The notes under the pieces are model-generated. The model saw only the letters and a list, made by a program, of their open reading frames with translations, was not told the DNA's origin and ran no database searches. The position numbers and the translations under genes are program-made. Positions 35,539-45,500 of a stretch of 64,000 nucleotides of DNA are shown piece after piece. This DNA is from CAJQPP01 sp963793465. Lineage in GTDB: Bacteria; Planctomycetota; Planctomycetia; Pirellulales; Pirellulaceae. Location: positions 62,001 to 126,000 of the forward strand of contig CAWCAJ010000012.1 of the NCBI GenBank assembly GCA_963793465.1, in the 5' to 3' direction. Position 1 is the first letter of the stretch; each line of letters starts with the position of its first letter.

Positions 35539-36363
35539 GTGAAACACTTAATTCGATTACTGATCGCGCTCCTGCTGGGGCTGGGTGCGGCCTTCCTGAA
35601 CTGGTTGTGGATGTCAAGGGAGTTGGATTACCCCGAATACGTTTACGTGTCAGAGCCGATTCCCCTGGGCACGCGAATTACGAAAGACAAGCTGCTGGCT
35701 GTGCCGGTGAAAGGTGAGGCGGACGTATTAAGCAAGATCCTGGTTCCCTGGAGCCAGAAGGAGCTGTGGTATGACCGGTTTGCAGCCCAGGACTATTTTG
35801 CCAACCAGCCCCTGTTCCAGCGGGACATGCAAGATACGCCCACCGCCCGGCAATGGGATACGCTGGGACCTTTCCGTCTGGTGGGGGTGGGAAACGAACC
35901 CACCGCAGCATTCAGTGGCGAATCGGGAACCCTGATACCGGTATCCGGCAATATCTTGACACTGGCCATCGATGACTCGCAGGAGACTGAAAAGGCCCTG
36001 CTGTATCGCTACTTGGCTGCCATGCGAGGTGAGTACTATTTCAATGAAACCTCTGCCGAACGGAATCTCCTGAAGATCATTGGCGTGGAACCCACCGTCT
36101 CGTCGAAACGCCTGGACAACGCACCCGATTCCCTGCCTCCGCAATTTGGGGCCGAGTCACAACCAGCCGTGCCCAGCAGATCGCAGGAGTTTGCTGGCCA
36201 ACGTCTGATTTTTGTTTCATTGGAAAACATACCCAACGCTCCGACGTGGTTGCGGATCGGTGAGGAGATCCACTTCATGGTCCCACCGGGAAAAACGCGA
36301 TTGCTGACCGCCACCCAGAAGGCGTCCGTCGCCGACCGGTCCCCAAGACAGACGGGAAACTGA
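35539..36363 (+). CDS. CpaB/RcpC-like pilus assembly protein
   Basis: 274 residues from a GTG with AAGGCGG upstream. One N-terminal membrane helix ('LIALLLGLGAAFLNWLW') is followed by a SAF-like segment 'PIPLGTRITKDKLLAVPVKG' and a C-terminal 'LIFVSLENIPNAPTWLRIGE', the pattern of CpaB proteins that bridge the inner membrane and the secretin. Similarity is by layout and a short motif, so confidence is moderate. A secretin gene (CpaC/RcpA) is not present next to it, as it usually would be. Confidence 0.6.
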   Translation: MKHLIRLLIALLLGLGAAFLNWLWMSRELDYPEYVYVSEPIPLGTRITKDKLLAVPVKGEADVLSKILVPWSQKELWYDRFAAQDYFANQPLFQRDMQDTPTARQWDTLGPFRLVGVGNEPTAAFSGESGTLIPVSGNILTLAIDDSQETEKALLYRYLAAMRGEYYFNETSAERNLLKIIGVEPTVSSKRLDNAPDSLPPQFGAESQPAVPSRSQEFAGQRLIFVSLENIPNAPTWLRIGEEIHFMVPPGKTRLLTATQKASVADRSPRQTGN

Positions 36364-36405
36364 TTCGTTGATTGTAAACTCCGTGGCTTAACTCCGTAAA
36401 CTGAC

Positions 36406-38373
36406 GTGACTACCAATGTTTCATGGTTCAATGTGGTCAAGGATGGTGACAGGGGCGACCGCTCGCTGCAGGGAACCTATATCCAAATCGGTCGTGGTCC
36501 GGACAACGATATTGTGCTGGATAATCCGGCCATCGCCAAACATGCACTGGTCCTGGAAGCACGCGAAGAAGGCTGGCACGTGATTGTGCTGGACGGGAAC
36601 AGTATCGAAGTAGGTGATCGGGAGATCTTCCGCGGCGAATCGCAAGTGGTGGCGGCGAACGATCAGGTGCGATTGTTTCCCTACACGATCTCCTTGCGTC
36701 TGGACCAGGCACCTACCCGGCGTTTGCTGTCGCGTGACCGACTGGACGATCGTATGTCACTGTTTGTGAGAGAACTGCACATCGACCTGATTGAACAGCA
36801 CGAGCAGTTATTGGAAAAGATCTACGGGCACCTGGATTCCCCGGATAAGGAACAGCAACCCGAACAATGGCAAAACCAGCTTGCCGAAAAAATGACGGCT
36901 TTGGAAACGGATCTGGATGTTCTGATTGACCGTCACGGTTTGTTTGAGCAACGCAACGGCAAGTTGCATGATCACTTTGCGGGGCATGGTGTCAGAGGTT
37001 CTCTTTTGACCTTGATCATGGATGCCTCGGACAATCCCGGTGGAATACCCGTGCCGGAAGCCAAATCGCACTGGAGCACGTTACAGACCCGTCACCCGGC
37101 CCGGGAGCAGGAACTGAACCAGTTGGTTCAACATTTGAAAGGTGGATTGCAACTGGACGAAGTTCGCGACCCCACCGATCAGATCGACCGCATCGAGTCG
37201 GATTTCTGGTCCCGTTGGGATGATTTGAACGATCAGATTCACAACGACTTCCGCAGGTACCTGGCACAACGGTATTTGAAACAGCAGATCAAGGACATCC
37301 TGTTTGGCTACGGGCCGTTGGAGGATCTGTTGCGAATCCCTTCCATCTCGGAAATCATGGTGGTCAACAGTGATCTGATTTACGTAGAGCGGAATGGAGT
37401 GCTGGAGCTGACGGGGCGGAGGTTTGTTTCGGACGCGGTAACCGAGTCGATCATGTCGCGGATTGTGGGTCGGGTGAGTCGACGGATCGATCGCGCCCAA
37501 CCTTTGGTGGACGCGCGTCTGGATGATGGCAGTCGGGTCAATGCCGTGATCAACCCGATCGCGGTGAGCGGCCCCTGCCTGACGATTCGCAAATTCCCCC
37601 ACCACAAGCTGACGGTCACGGATCTGATTGGCAAGGGTGCATTGACACCAACGTTGGCTCACTTTTTGCAGGCTTGCGTGATCAATCGCTGCAATGTGCT
37701 GGTGTCCGGCGGCACCGGCACCGGAAAGACCACTTTGTTGAATTGCCTGAGTGATTACATCCCGGATAACGAGCGGATTGTTACCATTGAGGACACTGCC
37801 GAGTTGCGACTGCAGAAAATGCACGTCGTCAGAATGGAATCCAAACAAGCGAATATTGAAGGGTTCGGTTCCTACAGCATCCGTGACCTGGTCAAAAATG
37901 CCCTCCGTATGCGACCCGACCGCATCGTGGTGGGCGAATGTCGAGGCGGCGAGGCACTCGACATGTTACAGGCCATGAACACGGGTCACGACGGCTCGCT
38001 GACGACGATCCACGCCAACAACGCCGAAGACGTCGTGCTGCGACTGGAGGTTCTCGTTCAAATGGCGGCGGACCTGCCCATCATTTCCATTCATCGACAG
38101 ATCGCCTCCGCCATTGACCTGATTGTGCAACTGCGACGCTTTCATTCGGGTCGTCGTTGTATCAGCCAGGTCACCGAAGTCGTGGGAATGAACCATCACA
38201 ATGACGGGATTCAATTGCGTGATCTGTTTGTCCTGGACGAAGACGCGCGGGACGATGATCCGATCCGCCCCACGGGCCACCTGCCCACCTTCATGCCCCA
38301 ACTGTTGCAGGATGGTCTGCTGGACCTGAAGGCCTTCTACTTCAAGACCGCCGAAGCGAGTGCCGCATCATGA
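36406..38373 (+). CDS. tadA: FHA-domain CpaF/TadA secretion ATPase
   Basis: 655 residues from a GTG. Residues ~25-95 form an FHA-like domain ('IQIGRGPDNDIVLDNPAIAK'), which keeps the phosphate-binding Arg but lacks the usual Ser before the conserved His. A helical linker follows. The CpaF/TadA part starts ~250: 'GYGPLEDLLRIPSISEIMV', Walker A 'SGGTGTGKTTLLN' at ~434-446, 'VTIEDTAELRL', and 'MRPDRIVVGECRGGEALDML' Walker B/His box. It powers pilus assembly with TadB/TadC at the inner membrane. The N-terminal FHA fusion suggests control by protein phosphorylation or by a non-phospho partner. tadB overlaps its end by 4 bp. Confidence 0.92.
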   Translation: MTTNVSWFNVVKDGDRGDRSLQGTYIQIGRGPDNDIVLDNPAIAKHALVLEAREEGWHVIVLDGNSIEVGDREIFRGESQVVAANDQVRLFPYTISLRLDQAPTRRLLSRDRLDDRMSLFVRELHIDLIEQHEQLLEKIYGHLDSPDKEQQPEQWQNQLAEKMTALETDLDVLIDRHGLFEQRNGKLHDHFAGHGVRGSLLTLIMDASDNPGGIPVPEAKSHWSTLQTRHPAREQELNQLVQHLKGGLQLDEVRDPTDQIDRIESDFWSRWDDLNDQIHNDFRRYLAQRYLKQQIKDILFGYGPLEDLLRIPSISEIMVVNSDLIYVERNGVLELTGRRFVSDAVTESIMSRIVGRVSRRIDRAQPLVDARLDDGSRVNAVINPIAVSGPCLTIRKFPHHKLTVTDLIGKGALTPTLAHFLQACVINRCNVLVSGGTGTGKTTLLNCLSDYIPDNERIVTIEDTAELRLQKMHVVRMESKQANIEGFGSYSIRDLVKNALRMRPDRIVVGECRGGEALDMLQAMNTGHDGSLTTIHANNAEDVVLRLEVLVQMAADLPIISIHRQIASAIDLIVQLRRFHSGRRCISQVTEVVGMNHHNDGIQLRDLFVLDEDARDDDPIRPTGHLPTFMPQLLQDGLLDLKAFYFKTAEASAAS

Positions 38374-39224
38374 ACGATATCCATTGGATCCCGCTGGCCA
38401 GTTCGGCGTTGCTGATGCTGGCGATCTGTCTGGGGCTGGGCCCGCTGGGAAAAATATGGGACCGCATTGGCCACTGGTACACGAAGGACCTGCTACGGCT
38501 GTTGACCATTTTGGAGATTGACGAGACCCGTTTCCATGCCTGGATGCGGGTATGGGGAGTCCTGTTGGCACTCAGCCTGTTTCTGATGCTGTTTGTTTTT
38601 CGATTGCCCCTGTTGGCCGTCGCCGCAGCGATCATCATTGCTGCCTTGCCCCGTATCTGGATGGGCATTCTGGTCAAACGTCGCAGGACCCTGCTGCGGG
38701 AACAGATGGCTGGCGCCTGCATAGCCATTGCCAATTGTGCCCGTGCCGGCCTGTCGCTGGATCAAGCGTTGCAAACCGTGGCGGACGAATCGGATAATCC
38801 CCTGGCGGGCGTGTTGAAGCGAATTTGCCGGGACTACAAGGCCAATATCCCGCTGCCCGATGCGATCAATCGGGCCAAGGAAAGAGTCAACATCGATACG
38901 TTTTCCATGTTTGCAGTGACCATTACGACCTGTCTGGAACATGGTGGCAAAGTAACGGAAATGTTGGATCGGATCAGCAAGAGCATTGGAGAGATCCGGC
39001 GTCTGGAGCGTCGCATCGAATCGGAAACCGCTGCCGGTCGCCGCGTGATCTGGGTGCTGGCGATGTTTCCGCTCTTCTTTTTAAGCGTTATGGCATTGAT
39101 CCATCCCCAGGGCACGGGGCTGATGTTCACGACATGGATGGGCCAGGGTCTGTTGGTCACCAGTATCGTATTGATCGCCGTCTCGATTGCCCTCAGCCGG
39201 AACATTCTGTCCGTCAATTTTTAG
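38370..39224 (+). CDS. tadB: TadB-like inner-membrane platform protein (T2SSF)
   Basis: 284 residues; ATGA overlap with the ATPase gene. Two N-terminal helices, the T2SSF cytoplasmic domain ('QMAGACIAIANCARAGLSLD' and 'MFAVTITTCLEHGGKVTEML') and two C-terminal helices match TadB. It forms the platform onto which CpaF and the pilin assemble. Confidence 0.9.
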   Translation: MNDIHWIPLASSALLMLAICLGLGPLGKIWDRIGHWYTKDLLRLLTILEIDETRFHAWMRVWGVLLALSLFLMLFVFRLPLLAVAAAIIIAALPRIWMGILVKRRRTLLREQMAGACIAIANCARAGLSLDQALQTVADESDNPLAGVLKRICRDYKANIPLPDAINRAKERVNIDTFSMFAVTITTCLEHGGKVTEMLDRISKSIGEIRRLERRIESETAAGRRVIWVLAMFPLFFLSVMALIHPQGTGLMFTTWMGQGLLVTSIVLIAVSIALSRNILSVNF

Positions 39225-39232
39225 GTTCGTTC

Positions 39233-40177
39233 ATGAAAGACTTTTTTGACATAACTGATCCGTTTACGATGGCGACGGTGGCCGCAACGGCCCTGGCCTG
39301 GGCCTGGCTGGCCTGGTGCATCGGAGGCATCATTGTGGCACGGCGAAATCCGCAGGACGACGGTCAGACGGATTCCATGGAAAAGAAACGGATTCAAGGC
39401 CTGCGGCAGAGCTACCCCACGTATCGTTGGTTCGAACCTTTGGTGCGGGAATTGACGGCCTGCAACCAGCAATTGCTGGGACCAAGCCAACAAGCCCAGA
39501 TTGAAAATGAACTGGCGGTTGCCCGTTCACGCACGCCCTGGAAACCTGCCGAGTATTACGCGGTCAAACAGACGGAAAGTCTGTTACTGGGTTTGATTCT
39601 GTTCACGCTTCTGTCGTTGCTTCTTCCGATTGCCGTGTCAGCGCTGGTGGCGGTAGTGATTGCCACCATCAACTTTGGATTGGCAATCTACGCCATTCCC
39701 CAGGTTGCATCCTCGCAGCGGCAAAAATTTAAGCGCCGGCTCCCTCACGCGGTGGACATCATGGCATTGTTGCTGGAGGCGGGCGCGAACTTTGGCGATG
39801 CGATCAAGGTGGTTTCCCGCGAAGATCGCGACACACCTCTGGGGGCCGAATTCCAACGGGTCAAGCAACAGCTGGACCTGAATCGGTCCCCCTCGGACGC
39901 TCTGTTGGCTTTGAAAGACCGCATCCAGGACGATGACACCACGGACCTGATTCGCGCCATTTGCAATGGGATCGAGTTGGGGACGCCCATGAGCAATATC
40001 CTCAAGACGCAAGCCGACCAAATGCGGCTAAAGCGTTCCCAGTGGGGTGAAAAAGCCGCCAAGGAAGCAGAGGTGAAAATGACCGGACCCAATCTGTTGA
40101 TCATGATCGCCTGCGTGATCGTGATCATGGGTCCGATTCTGTTGCCGATTGTTTATGGCGGAGGCATGGGATTCTGA
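39233..40177 (+). CDS. tadC: TadC-like inner-membrane platform protein (T2SSF)
   Basis: 314 residues from the ATG at 39233, 8 bp after tadB. Helices near the N-terminus and at ~120-165, then the T2SSF core ('RLPHAVDIMALLLEAGANFG', 'DLIRAICNGIELGTPMSNIL') and a last helix 'NLLIMIACVIVIMGPILLPI'. It partners TadB. Confidence 0.88.
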   Translation: MKDFFDITDPFTMATVAATALAWAWLAWCIGGIIVARRNPQDDGQTDSMEKKRIQGLRQSYPTYRWFEPLVRELTACNQQLLGPSQQAQIENELAVARSRTPWKPAEYYAVKQTESLLLGLILFTLLSLLLPIAVSALVAVVIATINFGLAIYAIPQVASSQRQKFKRRLPHAVDIMALLLEAGANFGDAIKVVSREDRDTPLGAEFQRVKQQLDLNRSPSDALLALKDRIQDDDTTDLIRAICNGIELGTPMSNILKTQADQMRLKRSQWGEKAAKEAEVKMTGPNLLIMIACVIVIMGPILLPIVYGGGMGF

Positions 40178-40227
40178 ATGCCTGTTGATGGTCCCGTTGT
40201 TGAAACTTTTCCCTTGAGAGCCCACAC

Positions 40228-41052
40228 ATGTCGGCAGTAATTGAAACCCTTGTGGATCAACAGATTCGCGATCGTTTCTGGATCGAAAAGAACGTCGTCC
40301 GGCTCGGTCGGGGGGCCGATTGTGACGTTGCCGTGGATCAACCGGGCATCCCCAGTCACCTGGCGACGGTTCGCTTTCGCAATGGACAATACGCGATCTA
40401 CAACCGGAGTGGCCGTCGCATGTCTGTGGCTGACCGCGAAATCGGTGCGGAGGGTTCTGGCGACTGGTTTGCCGGTGAGTTGTTGCAGATCACTCCCGAA
40501 ATCGCCCTGCGGTTGCTGATTGACGGGAGCCCTGCCCCCAGCTGTCAACCGGACAATGAAATGCTGGAGTCCTATCAGCAGAAGCGGGCCGAAGAGTTGC
40601 GTGTCAAGTCGGTCCAGCAGCAGCAGGACGTAGAAGCCGCGGAACAGACGGAGGCCCCTGTCAGTGGGCGGTCAAGCAACCTGTTTCCCCTACTGGTAGC
40701 GATACTGCTGGGTTTATTGCTGATTGGCATGGCCAGCGTTTTCGGATTCCTGGTGCTGCGGAACGCCATGCCCGCCAAACCGTCGTTTCAACCTCAGGCC
40801 GTCGCCAAATCCCTGCTGGCCCGCTCCTCCGAGCTGCCGCCGCAGCTGGTGCAGTTGCTGCAGGAGGCTCAGCAATCGGTGGAGTTGTTGGACCGCGATC
40901 TGGGCAAGGAACGCTTGCTGCGGCTGCAGTCGGAGTTGCAGCGACTGAAGGCCGATGGCGCGGACTTGACGGTGTCACAGGGCAGTCAACGCGTCAGTTA
41001 TGAAGATGCCTTACGCTCCTATATCAATCTCTATCTGTCGCAACTGGAGTAG
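40228..41052 (+). CDS. FHA-domain single-pass membrane protein
   Basis: 274 residues. Residues ~18-95 carry an FHA-like domain ('VVRLGRGADCDVAVDQPGIP' then 'SHLATVRF'). A coiled/Gln-rich linker, one membrane helix ('LFPLLVAILLGLLLIGMASV') and an exported helical tail follow. The spacing of the phospho-binding Ser is non-standard. As the last gene of the Tad-like run it may transmit phosphorylation state or act as an assembly scaffold; this is inferred. Confidence 0.75.
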   Translation: MSAVIETLVDQQIRDRFWIEKNVVRLGRGADCDVAVDQPGIPSHLATVRFRNGQYAIYNRSGRRMSVADREIGAEGSGDWFAGELLQITPEIALRLLIDGSPAPSCQPDNEMLESYQQKRAEELRVKSVQQQQDVEAAEQTEAPVSGRSSNLFPLLVAILLGLLLIGMASVFGFLVLRNAMPAKPSFQPQAVAKSLLARSSELPPQLVQLLQEAQQSVELLDRDLGKERLLRLQSELQRLKADGADLTVSQGSQRVSYEDALRSYINLYLSQLE

Positions 41053-41069
41053 CAAGCATGACCACAGGA

Positions 41070-42188
41070 CTAATCGCGGGCCGTCTGCTGGAATACCGAT
41101 CGAGTTTGATCGATCCCATCTGCCAGTCCGAGTTGAAACAGACTATCGGCGAATTGGGGACGCACGCCGGTCCATTCCAGTTGCCCTTGAATCTTGCCTT
41201 CGGCGTTGCGGCCCTGGCCGCGAAAACGATAGATATCGCGGAACACGTAATCGCCATGCTCATCCAGTCCATTGCATTCCGCAATGCTGATCACCCGCCG
41301 CGAGCCATCGCCCAGTCGGGCAATCTGAACCACCAGCTGGATAGCCGAAGCGACTTGCACTCTGGCAACATGAGCGGGCAGCGAGACGTCGCTCAACATA
41401 CACAGGGTTTCCAAACGCACGCCCGCATCGCGTGGTGTGTTGGCATGCACGGTGGTCAGAGCGCCCTCATGTCCGGAAATCATGGATTGGATCAGATCCA
41501 AGGCTTCGCCACGCCGCACTTCCCCAACCACAATCCGATCCGGTCGCATACGCAGCGAGTCGACAAACAAATCGCGGATGGTTACCGGCTTTTGTCCCTG
41601 AGTCCCTGGTTGAGCCTCCAGATAGACGGTGTGTGGCTGTTGCAGTTGCAACTCGGAACTGTCCTCAATCACGATAATCCGCTCCGTTTCGGGTATGGCC
41701 GCCGACAACGCATTCAAGAGCGAAGTCTTGCCACTGCCCGTGCCACCGGAAATCACGGTGTTGCGGTGAGCCAGTACTGCCAGCTCCAGAAACTCCGCTA
41801 CCTCGGCCGTCACGCTGTTCCAATCCACCAATGTCTGCAGGTCAAAGGAGGACTTGCGAAACTTGCGAATCGAGATGCAGGTTCCTTGCCGACTGCTGGG
41901 CGCCACGATCACATGCACTCGCGATCCGTCGGGCAGACGGGCATCCATACTGTGATTGTCGCCGCCAATTTCACGATTGACAAATTCCGCAATATTGGTT
42001 GCCGCAGCCGTCAGGAAGCGAGCATCCGGAAACTGGCAGTCCGATCGATAAAGCGTGCCAGCCTTTTCGTAGTAGATTACATCGTGACCATTAACAAGCA
42101 CTTCGGAAACATCCGGGTCATCCAGCAAACCCTCGATTGGTTTCAAGAAATACTTGAGCGTTTCATCGTAAATTTCTTTGCGTTGCAT
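41070..42188 (-). CDS. Second CpaF-family secretion ATPase
   Basis: 372 residues, on the strand opposite to the Tad run and convergent with it (17 bp between stops). 'DPDVSEVLVNG' is the start of the N2 domain; Walker A 'GGTGSGKT' is at residues 148-155, 'IVIEDSSELQL' follows, and 'MRPDRIVVGEVRRGEALDLI' holds Walker B. It lacks the FHA domain. It is more like stand-alone CpaF/TrbB ATPases and may retract or serve a second apparatus. Start ATG at 42188, divergent from the pseudokinase gene. Confidence 0.9.
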   Translation of the reverse strand: MQRKEIYDETLKYFLKPIEGLLDDPDVSEVLVNGHDVIYYEKAGTLYRSDCQFPDARFLTAAATNIAEFVNREIGGDNHSMDARLPDGSRVHVIVAPSSRQGTCISIRKFRKSSFDLQTLVDWNSVTAEVAEFLELAVLAHRNTVISGGTGSGKTSLLNALSAAIPETERIIVIEDSSELQLQQPHTVYLEAQPGTQGQKPVTIRDLFVDSLRMRPDRIVVGEVRRGEALDLIQSMISGHEGALTTVHANTPRDAGVRLETLCMLSDVSLPAHVARVQVASAIQLVVQIARLGDGSRRVISIAECNGLDEHGDYVFRDIYRFRGQGRNAEGKIQGQLEWTGVRPQFADSLFQLGLADGIDQTRSVFQQTARD

Positions 42189-42539
42189 GGACGGTGGCCG
42201 GGGCTAGGTTGCGCGACAGAACGGGTGGAACCATGGTACGCAAAAAATTGCTCGCTTGCACCGTGTGTTTCACAGAGCCGATCCCCGCACCCACGCAATC
42301 CAGCGTCGCGGCAGATGGCGAGGACCTCTGTTGCCGGTTCGGCTTCCGCGATTTTCGGCTTCGCGATTTTCGGCTTCGCGATTTTCGGCTTTCCGATTCC
42401 GGCAAACCCAGGAATCCGTTTCGGCGGGACGAAAGCACCGGAAAGGCAACCACAGTTGGCCGCCCGTTCGCGTGGCTCATGCCTCACCACGACACACCAT
42501 CCCGACATCCGTTTTAAACCGGGTAGATTGCGAAGAATC
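42189..42539. other. Divergent gap between CpaF2 and the pseudokinase gene
   Basis: A 351-bp gap that should hold promoters for both genes. It contains a 15-bp minisatellite (42347-42391). The plus strand is free of stop codons through here in the frame of the downstream gene, but the residues encoded are the repeat product (FAIFG) and shadow sequence, so I start the gene at 42540. Confidence 0.6.
42347..42391. repeat. 15-bp minisatellite, three exact units
   Basis: Three exact head-to-tail copies of CGCGATTTTCGGCTT with partial copies at each side ('GGCTTC' before and 'TCCGATTCCGG' after). It lies in the divergent promoter gap; variable copy number could alter promoter spacing. Confidence 0.9.
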
Positions 42540-45500
42540 ATGAAAAAACAAGCGGCAGGAAAGGTCAACAAAACCAACCCCATGAACGTGCAATATGAAA
42601 AGTTTGAGCTGATCGGTACCGGTCGCCATTCCCTGGTTTATGAAGGCCACGACCATGGTCCGCTGGATCGCGCTATCGCCATCAAGGATCTGGCGGATCC
42701 TTTTAAAACCGATTCACGTCGAGTTCAGGACTTTATCGGAGAAGCCAGGTTTCTTGCCAATCTGGATTACGAACACCTGTTGAAGGTGTACGACGTCGAT
42801 CCGGCCTCCAATCTGGTGATCACCGAGCTGCTGGAAGGCAGCCTTGATCGGTTGATCGAATCGCGAGGACCGATGACCAGCGATCGTGTTCGCTCCGTAG
42901 TGCAACAGGTGCTGAAAGCCCTCAACTACTTGCACAAAAACAGCGTATTGTACGGAAGTATCCGACCTTCCAAGTTGCTTTATTCGGATCGTGGCAAGGT
43001 CAAGCTGGGTGGCTTCGAACCCATCCAGCACGATATTGTGCCCAAGCCCGAAGTCGAAAAATATGTTGCCCCCGAAACCCTCGATACCGAATTCGGAGAG
43101 ATTGGCCCACCACTGGATTTCTATTGTCTGGGGTTCGCGGCGCTGGAACTGCTGTTGGGCAATAAATTCGATCAGATCTTCCCTGTCATTTCCGGTGACA
43201 AGAGCATGTCCAACGTCGGTTGGCTGCGCTGGCATGGTTCGAAAGAAGAGTTGCCGCCAGTCAAGAAACTGGTACCGCGGGTGGCCGACGATCTGGCGGT
43301 AGCCCTGGATGCCATGTTGAGAAAAAACGTCTCGGAGCGACCGCAAACCGCCGTACAGGCAATTTCCATGTTGCAGGATGTTGACCCGATTCCGGTTATC
43401 GAAGGCGTCGAGCAGTCCATTGCCATGGGGAAAGGTCGCCGGTCTGCTGCCCGCACGTCGCCACGCTCCCACCAAAACAGCGATGCTGAAACAGACCCGA
43501 ACAGGCAGGCCGAGATGTCCGGACAGTTCCTCAAGGTTCCGGCAGATCCACCCAAGATTGCCAAAGCCAAGACTTCCAAGCTCAGGCACGACCGGTCAAG
43601 GCACACAACTGCTGACGAGGCGGCCATCCCACTTGGCAAGCCGCAAGCCGGGGAATCACCCAAGTCGGCAGTTGCCAAAGCGGCTCGTGTCAAACGCCCT
43701 CGGGATGCCGAGAAACTCGAAGCTGGCCAGTACACAAAGCGAAAACGCAAGTCGTTTGTGGGTCGAGCATTGAAATGGATGACTGCCACGGTTCTTTTGG
43801 CGGGACTGGGCTACGGTCTGTGGTGGACCTACGAACATGATCCCATGAATTGGTTTGCCGCCACGACCCTGCCAGTGCCCGAAGTCCGGGATGTGGCCGT
43901 CCAATTCGAATTCGAACCGGATGGTATCGGCAGCGTGCAAGTCATGCGGGACGGCGAACCCGTAACGGTCGACGGTGCGGGGAACTGGTTGCTACCTGCG
44001 GGTGACCATCAACTGATGTTTCTGGCAGGTGAATATGAGTCTGCCCGGAAGATTCGCGTGGACCGGGAGAGCGATTCGTTTTTGGTGACACTGAACCGCA
44101 AGGCCCCGGCGCCGAAGGAACCGGTGGAAACCGCACCTGGCGATTTCGAAATCCGCTTCACGATCGATCCACCATCGGCGACCCTGCTGCTGGATGGTGA
44201 TCCGCTTCCGGTTGAGAATGGTTTTGCGCATGCCCGATTGTCCGCTGAACGACAGGGTCAGCAGGCGGTTCTGCGCGTCGAACAAAACGGTTATCAACCC
44301 CTGGATGAGTCGATTGATTTGGTGCCTTCCAGTCAATCGGGCATGCGTCATGTGGCGCTGAATCCATTGCTGGCGGTCGAGCCAGAGGATGCCATCGTGA
44401 TGCTGGATGGCCAACCCCTGCAACGCACGCAATCGGGCCGCTACGTGCTGCCACGGCAGGACATCAGGTATGATCTGGTCGTCACCCGCGAAGGTTACAC
44501 TCGATTCGAGGGCGCATCGTTGACATTCGATCAACTCAAGGCTCGCGGTTTCACTATCGAATTGCGACCGGACCTCGATCACATTTTCCAGATTGGAAAA
44601 CAGGCGCTTGAAAATCGTGAGTTTGATGACGCCATCAACAACTTCTCGATAGTCCTGACCGAAGATCATGCCAAGTACTTGACGGCATACCTGTTACGGG
44701 GCAAGGCCTTGCTGAATCGCGCTCACGATGATCAGGATGCGCATGAGGCAGAAGAGGATCTGACGGCATTCCTCAGCGAGGCGGAGTCCACCGCTACCGA
44801 CACTGAAAAAGCAGAAGCTCATTGGCTGCGAGGCCGCATTCATCGCAGCGAGGGGGAACTCAATTCAGCGGCTGATGATTATCGATCCTCCCTGCGTTGG
44901 CAACCGGATCGGCAAGTCCAGCAGCAATTGGTAAGCCTGTTGCTGGAACGTGCGGACCAGTACCTGCAGACCTCTGAGCTCGATTCTGCAATTGGGGATC
45001 TGGAAGAAGTTCGCGAGCTGGCTCCAGAAACTAGTCAAATCGATAGCCGACTGGCTGCCATTTGTTTCCAGAGGGGCCAGCAGAGGCTGCAGGCCTTGAA
45101 CCTGGGAGCCGCCCGGATCGACTTTGACCGCGCTATCGATCTGGTAAAGGACCAGGCGGCATACTACGTCGCCCGCGGTGAGTGCCGGGGTCGGAATTCG
45201 GAAATTCTGGAAGGCATTCAGGATTACACGACGGGAATTGAACTCAGTGATGCTCCGTCGTCCAACTGGTATGTCGCCAGAGGTCTTCTGTATCGGCAGG
45301 ATAAGCAGCGGGAAAAAGCCCTGCAGGATTTCGAAAAGGCAATCCAGGTGGATACCGAAAACTCAACCGCCCTTATTGAGCGGGCACACCTTCATCGCGA
45401 GGATTTCAAGGATTTCAACAAGGCGATTGCCGATTTCCGCAGTGCCTTGGAATCGGGTTACGAAAACGCCCAACAAGTGCAGTTGGCAATTGGCGATACG

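Noticed and set aside
41058..42539. A plus-strand open frame continuous with the pseudokinase gene, which would give a 1697-residue protein.
   Set aside because: The first ~494 codons are the antisense of the CpaF2 gene and the minisatellite gap; kinase-like sequence starts only at 42540.
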